34,919 nt of DNA from G020354785 sp964521285 (GCA_964521285.1 CAZFQS010000029.1:1-34919); one strand, 5' to 3'; positions 9,235 to 18,972 are shown, counted from the stretch's first letter. Program-made: numbers and translations. Notes: a model not told the origin generated them from the letters alone.

Positions 9235-10635
9235 TTAAAACTTGTATGTCTCTTCAACCTCAACAATTGTTTTTGGAATAGGTTTACCAAGAATTCTGTT
9301 TCCTGTACTGGTAATTAATACATCATCTTCAACTCGTATACCGCCAAAATTCATATAGTTATGCAATGCATTATAATTGATAAAAGACTCATATTTCTTT
9401 TCACTCTTCCACAAATCAATTAATGTAGGTATAAAATATATACCGGGTTCTACTGTAAGAATTATTCCCTTTTCGAGTTTACGCCCGAAACGTAAAAAAG
9501 CTGTCCCAAACTGAGTACTTCTTTTGTGTTCATCATCATAACCTATATTATCCTCTCCCAAATCTTCCATATCATGAACATCAAGTCCCATAAGATGGCC
9601 TAAACCATGAGGAAAGAATAATGCGTGTGCACCGGAAGCGACTACTTCTTCAGGATCCCCTTTCATTAGTCCGATATCTATCAATCCTTCAGCTAATGTT
9701 TCAGAAGCTTTTTGATGAATATATGCATAGGAAATACCAGGCTTCATTAATCTTAAAGAGCTATCCATCATCGCAAGTACCAGATTGTATATTTCGGCTT
9801 GCACCTGGGTGAATTTGCCGCTCACAGGAGTTGTTCTTGTTATATCTGTAGCGTAGTGCATCGGACTTTCATTACCCATGTCAAGAATCATCAATTGCCC
9901 GTTCTTAAGAGTGTTTTCATGAGATTCGTTATGCAGTATTTCTCCATGAACCGAACAGATAACAGGAAAAGCCAACATGCAATCCTGCTGAAGACCAAAT
10001 CCTTCAACCATTCCGGCAATCAGGCTTTCCTTGATTCCCGGCCTGCAGTTGTTCATGGCCATAATATGTTGCTGACGGGTGACATTGTCAAGCGTGGTTT
10101 CAATTTCTTTTACTTCATCATCGTCCTTGATAATACGTAATGAACAAACGGCATGTATCAAATCCGGAGAGAATCCATTTTCTATATCAGTTACAGTTTT
10201 ATCCAGCAGTTCGGATAACAATATGGTTTTTTCTCCCCGGTAAGGAGGTAAATAATGTATTTTTCTGTTTCTCATCAGGGCTTTCTGCAAATAGTCTTTA
10301 AGAGAATTGTCAGGCATGGTTTTAGTAACTGCGACTTTTTCGGCCCTGTCTTCAATTTTTTCAAGTGGGCCTGTCCATATAAGATCATCAATAGTAAAAA
10401 CCGGACCGAAGACTATTTCTTCTCCTGAATCCACATCGATAACTCCGGCAAGACCTTCCGAATCAAGCCCAAAGAAGTACAAGAAATTACTGTCCTGTCT
10501 GAACCGGTATACATTGCTTTTATAGTTAACCGGGGATCTCTGATTTCCGGGTAGTAATATTATTCCTCCGGAAATTTTTGATATCAGTGTTTTGCGTCTG
10601 TCTATATATTTTTGCTTTGAAAATAGTCTTTCCAT
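9235..10635 (-). CDS. pepP: Xaa-Pro aminopeptidase, M24B family
   Basis: This cytoplasmic metallo-aminopeptidase removes an N-terminal residue that precedes proline. The 466-residue length fits the PepP group. An AMP_N domain (residues 1-140, with the typical NFLYFFGLD stretch) precedes the pita-bread catalytic domain. The two-metal ligands are visible: Asp252, Asp264 (ATDITRT), His347 (GHLMGLDVHD), Glu396 (VEPGIYF) and Glu436 (GGIRVEDD). The spacing of the first two Asp is 12 rather than the 11 of E. coli PepP, as in Bacteroidetes homologues with a short insertion there. There is no signal peptide, so it should act in the cytosol on imported or turned-over peptides. It is divergent from the SusC gene across a repeat-bearing gap. 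The family is certain; pepP is used in the broad sense. Confidence 0.93.
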   Translation of the reverse strand: MERLFSKQKYIDRRKTLISKISGGIILLPGNQRSPVNYKSNVYRFRQDSNFLYFFGLDSEGLAGVIDVDSGEEIVFGPVFTIDDLIWTGPLEKIEDRAEKVAVTKTMPDNSLKDYLQKALMRNRKIHYLPPYRGEKTILLSELLDKTVTDIENGFSPDLIHAVCSLRIIKDDDEVKEIETTLDNVTRQQHIMAMNNCRPGIKESLIAGMVEGFGLQQDCMLAFPVICSVHGEILHNESHENTLKNGQLMILDMGNESPMHYATDITRTTPVSGKFTQVQAEIYNLVLAMMDSSLRLMKPGISYAYIHQKASETLAEGLIDIGLMKGDPEEVVASGAHALFFPHGLGHLMGLDVHDMEDLGEDNIGYDDEHKRSTQFGTAFLRFGRKLEKGIILTVEPGIYFIPTLIDLWKSEKKYESFINYNALHNYMNFGGIRVEDDVLITSTGNRILGKPIPKTIVEVEETYKF

Positions 10636-10702
10636 AGTCTCTTCCTTTATATTATTTTGTCTATTTAAACTGAAGTTATATTTCTCTAAAGTTATAAAAA
10701 AA

Positions 10703-10722
10703 AGAGACAGCGCCCTTACTTC
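10703..10722 (+). repeat. GGGACAGC-type repeat, half unit
   Basis: Twenty bases reading AGAGACAGCGCCCTTACTTC lie in the gap between the divergent pepP and susC genes. The same unit recurs in the same orientation at 10741-10762 and inverted at 10794-10810, so this gap holds three copies. It is not coding in any useful frame. Confidence 0.7.
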
Positions 10723-10740
10723 ACAATAGTTTAGATTTAC

Positions 10741-10810
10741 AAGGGACAGAGCCCTTACTTCCTGACAGCCTATTATATTTGAGAAATTAAAACAAGGGAG
10801 CTGTCCCCTT
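10741..10810. repeat. Inverted pair of GGGACAGC-type repeat units
   Basis: The left arm (10741-10754, AAGGGACAGAGCCC) pairs imperfectly with the inverted right arm (10794-10810), leaving about 40 unpaired bases between them. The right arm is followed by a T-rich run (10809-10814). The element stands about 95 bases before the susC start, inside the region expected to hold the susC promoter. It could therefore affect that promoter, or end antisense transcripts. Confidence 0.7.
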
Positions 10811-10905
10811 TTTTCCCTTTTATATGTTGCAAACTTTTGTTATATTTCATTCTTTAAAATATAAAGTCTTAATTCTTATAAAACATTAATAAAACCTTAA
10901 AGCTT

Positions 10906-13900
10906 ATGAAACAATTTAACCGAAAATGGCTAAGCCATTTATTAATGAAGGGCATTTTTGCATTACTCATTTTTACTTTCTGCAATTTTGCACTTTGGTC
11001 TCAGGAAATTACAGTTACAGGAACTGTAATAGCTGCATTGGATAATGCGCCTTTACAGGGTGTGAACATCATTGTTAAAGGCACATTAACAGGTACTGTA
11101 ACAGATTTAAATGGTAAGTATGAAATTACTGCTCCTTCAGCAGATGCGGTCCTGGTTTTTTCATATCTGGGCTATCTGTTGGAGGAAATTGATATTGCAA
11201 ATCGAACACAGATTGACATATCAATGATTGAACACCTTGAAGCATTGGATGAAATTGTTGTTATAGGTTACGGTGTCCAGAGGAAAAGTGACCTTACGGG
11301 TTCTGTAGCTTCAGTTAGTGCTGAGGAACTTCAGAAGATTCCTTATTCAAGATTTGAAAACGCTTTACAGGGTAAAGCTGCCGGAGTCCACGTAACACAG
11401 AATACAGGTGCTCCGGGATCAAATGTTACAGTCCGTGTACGTGGTATTTCTACCATTACTACAGTTGACGGAATACCTCAGGGGGAACCCATATGGATTG
11501 TAGATGGAATAGAGACATCACCCGATTTGGTTAATGTAAATGACGTGGAATCCGTTGAAATTCTCAAAGATGCATCTGCAGCTGCCATTTACGGTGCGAA
11601 TGCGGGAAGTGGTGTTGTTTTAATAACTACTAAAAAAGGTAAATCAGGGAAGCCTGAAGCAAGCATTAAGTATGAGAGAAGTATTCAAACTATTCCAAAC
11701 AGAGTTGATATTGCAACAGCTTCGGAAATGGGCCGAATGTATACTGAAATGGAAGCTATACAAGGCAGAGATGAATTTACATTTCATAATTATAATTCCC
11801 TGACAAATTACGATTACCAGGATTTGATATTCAGAAATGCAATTGTGGATAATCTTGATTTTAATGTTTCAGGAGGTAGTGAAAGGTTGACTGCTTATCT
11901 GGGACTGGGTTATGTCAACCAGGATGGTATTCTGGAAAATACTAATTATAAGAAACTTAATATTCGTTTAAATAGTGATTATAAAGCAGCAGACTGGTTA
12001 AAAATAGGAGAAACAATGGCTTTTACCAAATCCAATAATTTTGGATTTGAACAGTGGCAATATATGAATGAATATGAATCTCCTATCACCAATGCTATTA
12101 GTGTTCTCCCTTATATTCCACCTTATGCTGCCGACGGAAACTGGAACAGGGACTCCGTAGGAGAAGCAAATCCTCCCATGTCAAGAATAGAATTACTAAA
12201 TAAAGAATTTAAAGAGCATGAAGGGAGAGGTACTTTTTATGTTATTATCGAGCCTTTAAAAAATCTAACATTTGAATCGCGAATTAGTGGTGGGGTGGAA
12301 TTTAAAGATGATTACCAGTTCTATCCTACTTATAATTTTGGTCCTGCTGCCGGCGAATTTAACAATATTCCGAAGATATTTAGACGTATGGAACAAAACT
12401 TCGATTATAACTGGGAAAATATAATTTCATACAATACAGTTCTTCTTGATAATATTAATTTAGGAGTTATGGGAGGATATGGAGTAGGACAGAGTAAATA
12501 CCAGCAGATGAGCGGAACACGCCAGTATTTGATTTCAGAAGCTCCTGAGCAGTGGTACTTCGATTCAAGTTCAGATGATACTACTTTAACTCAATTAGTC
12601 GACGGAAGAGGCTCCGAATCAGCAAGTTATGCATATGTTGGACGTATCAACATAGATTATAAAGGGAAATATTTATTTCAATCAAACTTCAGGCGTGACT
12701 ATTCATCAAAATTCGGACCTAATAATCGCGTAGGAAACTTTCCGTCATTTTCAGTAGGATGGAAGTTTTCTGAAGAAGAATTTATCAGAAATAATTTAAA
12801 CTTTTTATCTTTTGGTAAGTTACGCTATGGCTGGGGTAAGACGGGAAATTCTGCTATCCGTGATTATGCTTATTATGCTACAGTGAGTTATCAGACACAT
12901 TTCAGCTATTCATTTTTAAATTCAAGCAGCTCATCATCTTCAGGTGCAGCTCCGGATGTATTAGCTAATAAAGGAGTTCACTGGGAGGATATTGTATCAC
13001 AAAACTATGGGGCAGATTTGGCATTTTTAGGTAACAAACTAAGTTTAACAGTTGAAAGGTTTGAACGCTCTAATAAAGGGATGCTTGTACCAACAACTAT
13101 TCCCGGTTACGCGGGTTGGACTGTCAGGGATCCAAGCCAGGAAAGCGGCAATGTTGATCCCAGGCCAATTGATAATATCGGAAAAATAACAAACAAAGGA
13201 TGGGAATTAACTGTCGGATGGAAAGATTCCTTTGGAAAGCTGAAATATTCTGTGGATATAAACTATACGTATGTTAAAAATATGGCTACGGATTTGGGGC
13301 CTGACTCTGTCAGAAATACAGGTGGTGCCAGAGGACTGGCCGGTTATATTTGCCGTACCGAGACAGGCGAGGAAGTTGGAAATTTTTATGGATTTCAGAT
13401 TGAAAGGATGTTTCAGGAATCAGACCTGGGGGTTAATGAAGATGGAGATACTGTAATCACCAATCAGCCATATACTGTAAGACCAAATGGCGATTTTGTA
13501 TATGCTCAGCGCGATGCTCAACCAGGTGACTTTAAATTTATTGACACGGATAATAATGGTAGAATTGCTAATGATGACAAGGTAGTTATAGGTAATCCTT
13601 TTCCAAATCATTTGCTGGGAGTGAGTATGAATTTTGAATACGGAATGTTTGATTTATCCATGTTCTGGCAAGGTGTTTTTGGAAATGAAATTTTTAATGC
13701 CACCAAATATTACCTGTATAACAATAATGGAGGATTTAACTGGAGTGCTGATTATGTAAATGATCATTATCGCGGCAAAGAAATTGTAGCCAGAGATGTA
13801 GATGGCAATGTAATTGCTACTTTTCCTGAAAATAAAGATTCCGAGAATCCACGCTTAGATCCCGAGAACGATAATGATAACTTCGGCAGAATCTCTGATT

Positions 13901-14154
13901 TTTACATAGAGGATGGTTCTTATCTTCGTTTAAAAAATATTCAGCTGGGAATAAGTTTACCTCAGACCTGGCTAAGAAAGGTTGCCCTGAACGATTTAAG
14001 GATATATGTAGGGGCGGTAAATCTTCTGACTTTCACAAAATATTCAGGGATGGATCCTGAAATATACCAGGAAGATCCGTTAACTGCTGGTATTGATAAA
14101 GCCTCATATCCGCAGCCCCGTTCATTTATTATTGGAACCAGGATTAAATTATAG
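10906..14154 (+). CDS. SusC-like TonB-dependent outer-membrane transporter
   Basis: This 1082-residue protein imports oligosaccharides across the outer membrane, powered by TonB, with the SusD protein encoded 26 bases downstream as its lid. A signal peptide (1-33, ending ALWSQ) is followed by a carboxypeptidase-D-regulatory-like domain (about 37-115, motifs GVNIIVKGT and TDLNGKYEI). Next is the SusC signature LDEIVVIGYGVQRK near 117, a plug domain (about 128-250, ending KKGKSGKP), and a long beta-barrel that ends in a typical aromatic/basic strand (FIIGTRIKL). Length and order match the SusC/RagA family. No ECF sigma or anti-sigma gene lies upstream, so control may come from a two-component regulator such as the one at 27752-29953 (inference). 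The substrate cannot be read from the transporter; nearby GH9, GH5 and GH3 genes suggest a beta-glycan. Confidence 0.95.
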   Translation: MKQFNRKWLSHLLMKGIFALLIFTFCNFALWSQEITVTGTVIAALDNAPLQGVNIIVKGTLTGTVTDLNGKYEITAPSADAVLVFSYLGYLLEEIDIANRTQIDISMIEHLEALDEIVVIGYGVQRKSDLTGSVASVSAEELQKIPYSRFENALQGKAAGVHVTQNTGAPGSNVTVRVRGISTITTVDGIPQGEPIWIVDGIETSPDLVNVNDVESVEILKDASAAAIYGANAGSGVVLITTKKGKSGKPEASIKYERSIQTIPNRVDIATASEMGRMYTEMEAIQGRDEFTFHNYNSLTNYDYQDLIFRNAIVDNLDFNVSGGSERLTAYLGLGYVNQDGILENTNYKKLNIRLNSDYKAADWLKIGETMAFTKSNNFGFEQWQYMNEYESPITNAISVLPYIPPYAADGNWNRDSVGEANPPMSRIELLNKEFKEHEGRGTFYVIIEPLKNLTFESRISGGVEFKDDYQFYPTYNFGPAAGEFNNIPKIFRRMEQNFDYNWENIISYNTVLLDNINLGVMGGYGVGQSKYQQMSGTRQYLISEAPEQWYFDSSSDDTTLTQLVDGRGSESASYAYVGRINIDYKGKYLFQSNFRRDYSSKFGPNNRVGNFPSFSVGWKFSEEEFIRNNLNFLSFGKLRYGWGKTGNSAIRDYAYYATVSYQTHFSYSFLNSSSSSSSGAAPDVLANKGVHWEDIVSQNYGADLAFLGNKLSLTVERFERSNKGMLVPTTIPGYAGWTVRDPSQESGNVDPRPIDNIGKITNKGWELTVGWKDSFGKLKYSVDINYTYVKNMATDLGPDSVRNTGGARGLAGYICRTETGEEVGNFYGFQIERMFQESDLGVNEDGDTVITNQPYTVRPNGDFVYAQRDAQPGDFKFIDTDNNGRIANDDKVVIGNPFPNHLLGVSMNFEYGMFDLSMFWQGVFGNEIFNATKYYLYNNNGGFNWSADYVNDHYRGKEIVARDVDGNVIATFPENKDSENPRLDPENDNDNFGRISDFYIEDGSYLRLKNIQLGISLPQTWLRKVALNDLRIYVGAVNLLTFTKYSGMDPEIYQEDPLTAGIDKASYPQPRSFIIGTRIKL

Positions 14155-14180
14155 TTAGTTAATATTAAAATTATAATAGT

Positions 14181-15911
14181 ATGAAATACTTAAATCATAT
14201 ATTTATTTTACCTGCACTCACTGTAATATTAATTACAGGGTGTATGGAAGAAGAAGACCTTGACTTAAAACCAACTGCAAGGGGAACAACAGAGACTTTT
14301 TATGAAAGTGAAGAGACTATTGATGCAACAGTAACGGCTGCTTATGGTGAATTATGTGCCCGTGAAGTTTTTGATAAAGATTACTATCTGGTGGTTGGGT
14401 CAATACCTGCTGATGATGTTGAGTGCGGTGGCGAAAATATCAGCGATTACCCGAATGCACAGCATTACGATCAATTAACACATACCTTAAGTGATGAAAC
14501 TCCTCTTCTGGAAATTTACCGGTATTGTTATAAAGGATTAAGATTGTGTAATACGGCACTTGAACGTTTGGCCACTGCTAAAGATTTAAATCCGGACATT
14601 TCGGACAATTTTATTTCAAGACGTACCGGGGAAATGAAATTTTTGAGTGCTTGGTATCATTTTACCCTGGTACAGGTATTTGGAGGTGTTCCGATTGCTG
14701 ATGAGCCTGTTCAGCCAGCAGATTTTTTTTCAGGCAGGAAAAGCATTAAAGAAGTATTTAGCTCTGCTGAACAAAATCTCAAAGATGCCATTGGAGTGCT
14801 ACCTGAAAAAAAGAATTTAGGTGCACAGGTTGGCCGTGCAACAAAAGGAGCAGCACAGGCACTTTTATCCCGTTTGCTGATATATGAATCTAGCTATGCA
14901 AAAAATTATCCGGGGGATAAAAGGTTTGGAGGTTGCCAGGAGCGCTGGCAGGAAGCTCTGGATTATGCTGAGGCCGTTATTAATTCTACTGATAATTATA
15001 GTCTGGTTGGCTACAATGGTGAGCGATATTCTTCCTGGAGAACAGGTTTATATGGGGGAGATATTGATGGTTACAGGTGGCTGTTTACTGTAAATGGTGA
15101 TAATAGTTCAGAAAGCATTTTTGAAATCCAGAGTGTTAATGACCTCCTTGGATGGGGTTCTACAAGGGGGAATATTATGTCAGTCTATCAGAGTGTAAGG
15201 GAATATAAAACAAGGGATGGAGAATCAGGCGATTACGGAGGATGGAGTTTCAACTGTCCGACAGAGCATCTGATTAGCGCTTTTGCAAATTCAGATCCGC
15301 GTGAAACTAATTTGCATTCTCAACCCTGCAATGAAACAGATGACCCCCGATTTGCCACTACTGTCGGACGTGAAGGCGATTCCATACTCCTTGGTGAGGA
15401 TTATGAATTTGTACTGATGGGCTTTGATAATTTACCCACCGGTACTATAGGTCGCAAATTTGAATGTGGCTGGGATGAATTCTGGGGTAATGGCGATATT
15501 TGGGCAGGTCCTTATAATGTACGGTTAATACGTTTGGCAGAGATTTATTTAATAGCTGCCGAAGCTGCCGTCATGGTGAATAATCAGTCTAAAGCCCTGA
15601 CATATATAAATGCAATACGCACACGGGCGCGTAATTGCGGCACCACAGGTTATCCAGAAGATTTAACTGCTGTTTCATTTGAGGATGTTGTTCATGAACG
15701 CCGTCTGGAGCTGGCCTGTGAACCGCATCGCTACTTTGATCTGGTTCGCTGGGGGCTTGCAGAAGCTTTTCTGGATGGAGTTAATGTGGCTGCAATGGGG
15801 CCTGATTTCAGGATAGACTTTGAACCGGGTAAACATGAATTTTTCCCGATACCTCTTACCGAGGTACAATTAAGCAAAGGAGCCCTGGTTAATTATGAGC
15901 CGTGGCAGTGA
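14181..15911 (+). CDS. SusD/RagB family surface glycan-binding lipoprotein
   Basis: This is the partner of the SusC protein: a helical, TPR-based lipoprotein that binds glycan at the cell surface and closes over the transporter. The signal peptide ends in ITGC with the lipidated Cys21. The following residues, MEEED, form an acidic patch like the lipoprotein export signal described in Bacteroidetes, which fits surface display. The N-terminal SusD-like part (about 30-230, motifs AYGELC and KFLSAWYHFTLVQVFGGVPI) and the C-terminal RagB/SusD domain (about 330-576) are both recognisable. The C-terminal motifs are RLAEIYLIAAEAA and a final HEFFPIPLTEVQLS. The length, 576 residues, is normal. A palindromic repeat follows the stop codon and may end the susCD transcript or reduce read-through into the GH9 gene. 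Confidence 0.95.
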   Translation: MKYLNHIFILPALTVILITGCMEEEDLDLKPTARGTTETFYESEETIDATVTAAYGELCAREVFDKDYYLVVGSIPADDVECGGENISDYPNAQHYDQLTHTLSDETPLLEIYRYCYKGLRLCNTALERLATAKDLNPDISDNFISRRTGEMKFLSAWYHFTLVQVFGGVPIADEPVQPADFFSGRKSIKEVFSSAEQNLKDAIGVLPEKKNLGAQVGRATKGAAQALLSRLLIYESSYAKNYPGDKRFGGCQERWQEALDYAEAVINSTDNYSLVGYNGERYSSWRTGLYGGDIDGYRWLFTVNGDNSSESIFEIQSVNDLLGWGSTRGNIMSVYQSVREYKTRDGESGDYGGWSFNCPTEHLISAFANSDPRETNLHSQPCNETDDPRFATTVGREGDSILLGEDYEFVLMGFDNLPTGTIGRKFECGWDEFWGNGDIWAGPYNVRLIRLAEIYLIAAEAAVMVNNQSKALTYINAIRTRARNCGTTGYPEDLTAVSFEDVVHERRLELACEPHRYFDLVRWGLAEAFLDGVNVAAMGPDFRIDFEPGKHEFFPIPLTEVQLSKGALVNYEPWQ

Positions 15912-15945
15912 TAAAGTATTTATATAGATAATTATCTTTTCTGCA

Positions 15946-15990
15946 GGGGACAGCGTCCGGGGACTGTGTCCTTTTTGGGCGCTGTCCCAT
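15946..15990. repeat. Palindromic GGGACAGC-type repeat after susD
   Basis: The arms GGGACAGCGTCC (15947-15958) and GGGCGCTGTCCC (15977-15988) pair at 11 of 12 positions around an 18-base loop. The loop itself holds a GGAC/GTCC pairing. An ATTTT follows, so the structure could act as a factor-independent terminator or attenuator between susD and the GH9 gene. It is a member of the family present in four other gaps of the window. Confidence 0.75.
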
Positions 15991-16131
15991 TTTAAAATTA
16001 TACCCGTTTTTATTCAGGTGACAGCATTATGTTAAAAAAATTGCTGTCTGTGAAAAGTTAAGGTTTTTATAAAAGCATTTTGATATATTTACACGCTTAT
16101 TATAAATCATAAAAAATCCGGAGAAATTAAG
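15991..16131. other. Non-coding A+T-rich stretch with a weak hairpin
   Basis: No gene is visible here. A 7-base inverted repeat, GACAGCA (16020-16026) and TGCTGTC (16042-16048), surrounds a 15-base A-rich loop. It could be a weak hairpin or a decayed repeat unit. The stretch before 16132 may still hold the promoter of the ruined gene that follows, but I could not fit a Bacteroidetes promoter consensus with confidence. Confidence 0.4.
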
Positions 16132-16304
16132 ATGGAAATTAAAAAATCTCTCTTTAACTTACTGCCGAAGGGAAAAAATTAATAGTCATGGAGGCTAGTT
16201 CCTCTGTTACTGAGCTGGATATAGCTCATTTCAGCCCAGGCATCTATTTACTGCAAATTGCATCCCCGGAAAAGATATTTGTAAAAAAGATAATTAAAGA
16301 ATAA
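16132..16304 (+). pseudogene. Remnant of a T9SS-exported protein (sorting-domain tail)
   Basis: Bases 16158-16301 translate as the second half of a type A T9SS C-terminal sorting domain. The visible parts are EGKKLIVMEAS, VTELDIAHFSPGIYLLQI and a final VKKIIKE, followed by TAA at 16302-16304. The usual upstream part (YPNP motif, first strands, any catalytic domain) is absent, and a stop at 16155-16157 closes the frame. In another frame, an ATG at 16132 begins MEIKKSLFNLL, which looks like the first residues of a signal peptide and then runs to a stop at 16180. The simplest reading is a large internal deletion that left both ends of one exported protein, joined out of frame. It sits between susD and the GH9 gene, where a secreted glycanase would be expected. 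The identity of the lost protein is not recoverable. Confidence 0.65.
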
Positions 16305-16338
16305 AAACGGTTTTAAATTCATATTAATCTTGCTTATT

Positions 16339-18969
16339 ATGAAACGAAATGTTTTTTCATTGATTAATTATAGCCGGCTGGTTTTTCTGCTTATTGCGTT
16401 AACAGGACTATCAGGATGTGACCGGAAATCTAAACAGGAAAGATTAATAATATGTAAGGAGGGATATTTTGAAATGCCCGGCCTCAATGTACTGGTTTAT
16501 AATAATTCCTTTTCCGAAGGCCATCAGGGAGGAGTGGAAATTATACAGCATGATAACCGGGTAGCTACTAACGGGAATTTGCGTCTGTGTCCGTCACCCG
16601 GACAGTGGCAGCCGGTACCTCAACTGGGTGAAGGTTTTGAAAAGATAGGATGCAGCCCTCAGCAGATTGGCCTGATAAGCAAAATTGTTGACACTCTGAA
16701 TAATGAGATTAGTATGCCATGCCGTTATCCTGACGAAGGAAGATCGCGAAAGGGATTTAATCCTATCATATATCCTGATTTGGAACTAAACTATAATGTC
16801 AGGGTTAAAGCTGAGGGCCAGTCATTTACAATAACTGTGGATTTGGAACAACCTGTCCCTGAAAAATGGATAGGGCGGGTTGGTTATAATATTGAATTGT
16901 TTCCGGGAAATCTATATGGAAAAACTTATTTTATGGACAGTGTTGCCGGAACTTTTCCTCGTCAGGCTAACGGACCTACTTATTTTAATGAGGATAACGA
17001 AGCAGAAGCACTGCCTCTGGCAGAAGGAAATAAGCTCATTGTAGCTCCTGAAAGCGAGCTGTTCAGAATGAGTATTGAAAGCTTAAACAGTAAATTAGTA
17101 TTGCTGGACGGCAGTCTTAAACACAACAACGGATGGTTTGTAGTCCGCTCGTTAGTTCCTGCCGGAGCTACAACAGGAGCTATACAGTGGAAGATTAATC
17201 CTCATGTAATCCCTGGCTGGAAAATGGAACCTGTAGTGCATATTACACAGGTCGGATATCATCCGAAACAGGAAAAAAGAGCTTATATAGAGTTGGATAA
17301 GAGAGAAAAGAATATTAATAAAGCAACTCTCCTTAGACTCGAAAAGACAGGTGAATTAAGTGTTGTGAAAGAACAAAAGCCTGAATTGTGGGGACAATAC
17401 CTGAGGTATAAATATGTGAATTTTGATTTTTCGGAAGTAAAAAAGACAGGAATTTATTTGGTCAGGTACGGGGATACTGGCAGTAATCCGTTCAGCATTG
17501 ATCCTGGCGTATATAAAAGACATGTATGGCAGCCAACACTGGAATACTTCCTGCCTGTTCAGATGTGCCACATGCGGGTAAACCAGAAATACCGAGTCTG
17601 GCATGGGGCATGTCACCTAGACGATGCTCTTATGGCCCCTCTCAATATAGCACATTTTGATGGTTATAACAATACTGCAGAGACTTCTACATTATCACCA
17701 TTTAAGCCACTGGAGCATGTACCCGGATTGACCGCCGGAGGCTGGCATGATGCAGGAGATTATGACCTGAGAATTGAATCACAGGCATGGACAGTTATTG
17801 TTCTTGCACATGCCTATGAAGAGTTTGGTGTTAATTATGATGAAACATATGTTGATCAGCAGAATCGTCATGTTGAAATTCATCAGCCGGATGGAAAACC
17901 TGACCTTCTTCAGCAGGTGGAACATGGGGTTCTTGCTATCCTGGGAGGTTACTACCAGCTGGGCAGATTGTACAGAGGTATAATTGTTCCTACACTCAGA
18001 CAATATGTGCATTTGGGTGATGCCGCTACCCAGACTGATAATAAAATCTTTACTGATGCTTCCATGTTATCAGAAGCTAATAATGTTGATGAGCTCTGGT
18101 ACAAAAAGGTAGCCAACAGGTATTCAAACATTTTTGATCCTGAATTAAACCTGGACCAGGTAGAAGTTTATATCCCCGAGCTTGATGACCGGCTGGTTTT
18201 CACTGACACGAAGCCGGCCAGACAATTGTTGGGAGCAGCAAGCCTGGCGATTGCATCAAGGGTTCTGAAGGGATATAATGATCAATTGTCTGAAGAGTGT
18301 CTGATAGTAGCAGAAGAGCTATGGCATAAAAACAGACATGGTGAGGGTAAATGGGTGGAAACACAGAAAATTCATACCCTTGCGGAATTGATTATTACCA
18401 CAAATAAGGACGAATATAAAACGGAACTTTGCGGGTTGAAATCAGTAGTTAAAGAAAATTTTGCCTGGGCAGGATGGTCAGTTGGCAGGGTTTTAGACCT
18501 TATTGATTGTCCTGAATTTGAGGATGCTTTAACAGAAGCAGCTATGGCTTACAAACCTGAACTGGATAGTATAATGTCTACTACTCCATTTGGCGCGCCA
18601 CTGGAGAATGCTGAAATATTAGGATTTAGACAATACTTTTTAAATAAAGCATGGCCTCAGATATTTAGTTCAAAGCATTTATTTGCCACAGTCAATTACA
18701 TATTAGGCTGCCGACCCGGTAATACTACCAATAGTCTGGTCTCAGGCGTTGGAGTGAAATCTCCGACTGTGGCCTATGGTACTAACAGGGCTGACTGGAG
18801 TTATATACCAGGAGGTACATTTTGGAACGCAGTAAATTTAGTAAGTCCGGATTTCGCGGAAGATAAAGTATGGCCATATTTATGGCAGGAAAGGGAATAC
18901 ATTATTACTTCACCTTGTTTTTTTATGTTTTCAGTTTTAGCTGCAGATAGACTATTGGAAGAAATGTAA
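16339..18969 (+). CDS. GH9-family glycanase, lipoprotein
   Basis: The longest frame starts at a TTG (16330). The ATG at 16339 gives a normal lipoprotein signal (residues 1-26, LSGC, lipidated Cys27), so it is preferred. Residues about 28-300 form a beta-rich region I do not recognise. A CelD_N-type Ig-like domain follows (about 304-395, starting HITQVGYHP), then the (alpha/alpha)6 GH9 catalytic domain (about 400-877). The GH9 base region GGWHDAGDYD carries Asp471 and Asp474. Near the end, WQEREY offers Glu853 (or Glu851) as the proton donor. Known GH9 enzymes cut beta-1,4 or mixed-linkage glucans or glucosamine chains. The exact substrate here is unknown; periplasmic action on imported beta-glucan oligomers is inferred from the lipid anchor and the upstream susCD. 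Confidence 0.88.
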   Translation: MKRNVFSLINYSRLVFLLIALTGLSGCDRKSKQERLIICKEGYFEMPGLNVLVYNNSFSEGHQGGVEIIQHDNRVATNGNLRLCPSPGQWQPVPQLGEGFEKIGCSPQQIGLISKIVDTLNNEISMPCRYPDEGRSRKGFNPIIYPDLELNYNVRVKAEGQSFTITVDLEQPVPEKWIGRVGYNIELFPGNLYGKTYFMDSVAGTFPRQANGPTYFNEDNEAEALPLAEGNKLIVAPESELFRMSIESLNSKLVLLDGSLKHNNGWFVVRSLVPAGATTGAIQWKINPHVIPGWKMEPVVHITQVGYHPKQEKRAYIELDKREKNINKATLLRLEKTGELSVVKEQKPELWGQYLRYKYVNFDFSEVKKTGIYLVRYGDTGSNPFSIDPGVYKRHVWQPTLEYFLPVQMCHMRVNQKYRVWHGACHLDDALMAPLNIAHFDGYNNTAETSTLSPFKPLEHVPGLTAGGWHDAGDYDLRIESQAWTVIVLAHAYEEFGVNYDETYVDQQNRHVEIHQPDGKPDLLQQVEHGVLAILGGYYQLGRLYRGIIVPTLRQYVHLGDAATQTDNKIFTDASMLSEANNVDELWYKKVANRYSNIFDPELNLDQVEVYIPELDDRLVFTDTKPARQLLGAASLAIASRVLKGYNDQLSEECLIVAEELWHKNRHGEGKWVETQKIHTLAELIITTNKDEYKTELCGLKSVVKENFAWAGWSVGRVLDLIDCPEFEDALTEAAMAYKPELDSIMSTTPFGAPLENAEILGFRQYFLNKAWPQIFSSKHLFATVNYILGCRPGNTTNSLVSGVGVKSPTVAYGTNRADWSYIPGGTFWNAVNLVSPDFAEDKVWPYLWQEREYIITSPCFFMFSVLAADRLLEEM

Positions 18970-18972
18970 AAG

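Noticed and set aside
10815..10905. Bacteroidetes-type promoter (TTTG and TAnnTTTG boxes) before susC
   Set aside because: A TATATTTC near 10840 is close to the -7 consensus, but no -33 box stands at the right distance, so I do not claim a promoter.
16020..16048. GACAGCA/TGCTGTC hairpin as an operator
   Set aside because: Only seven base pairs with a 15-base loop. It resembles a decayed repeat arm, and nothing else supports a regulator site.
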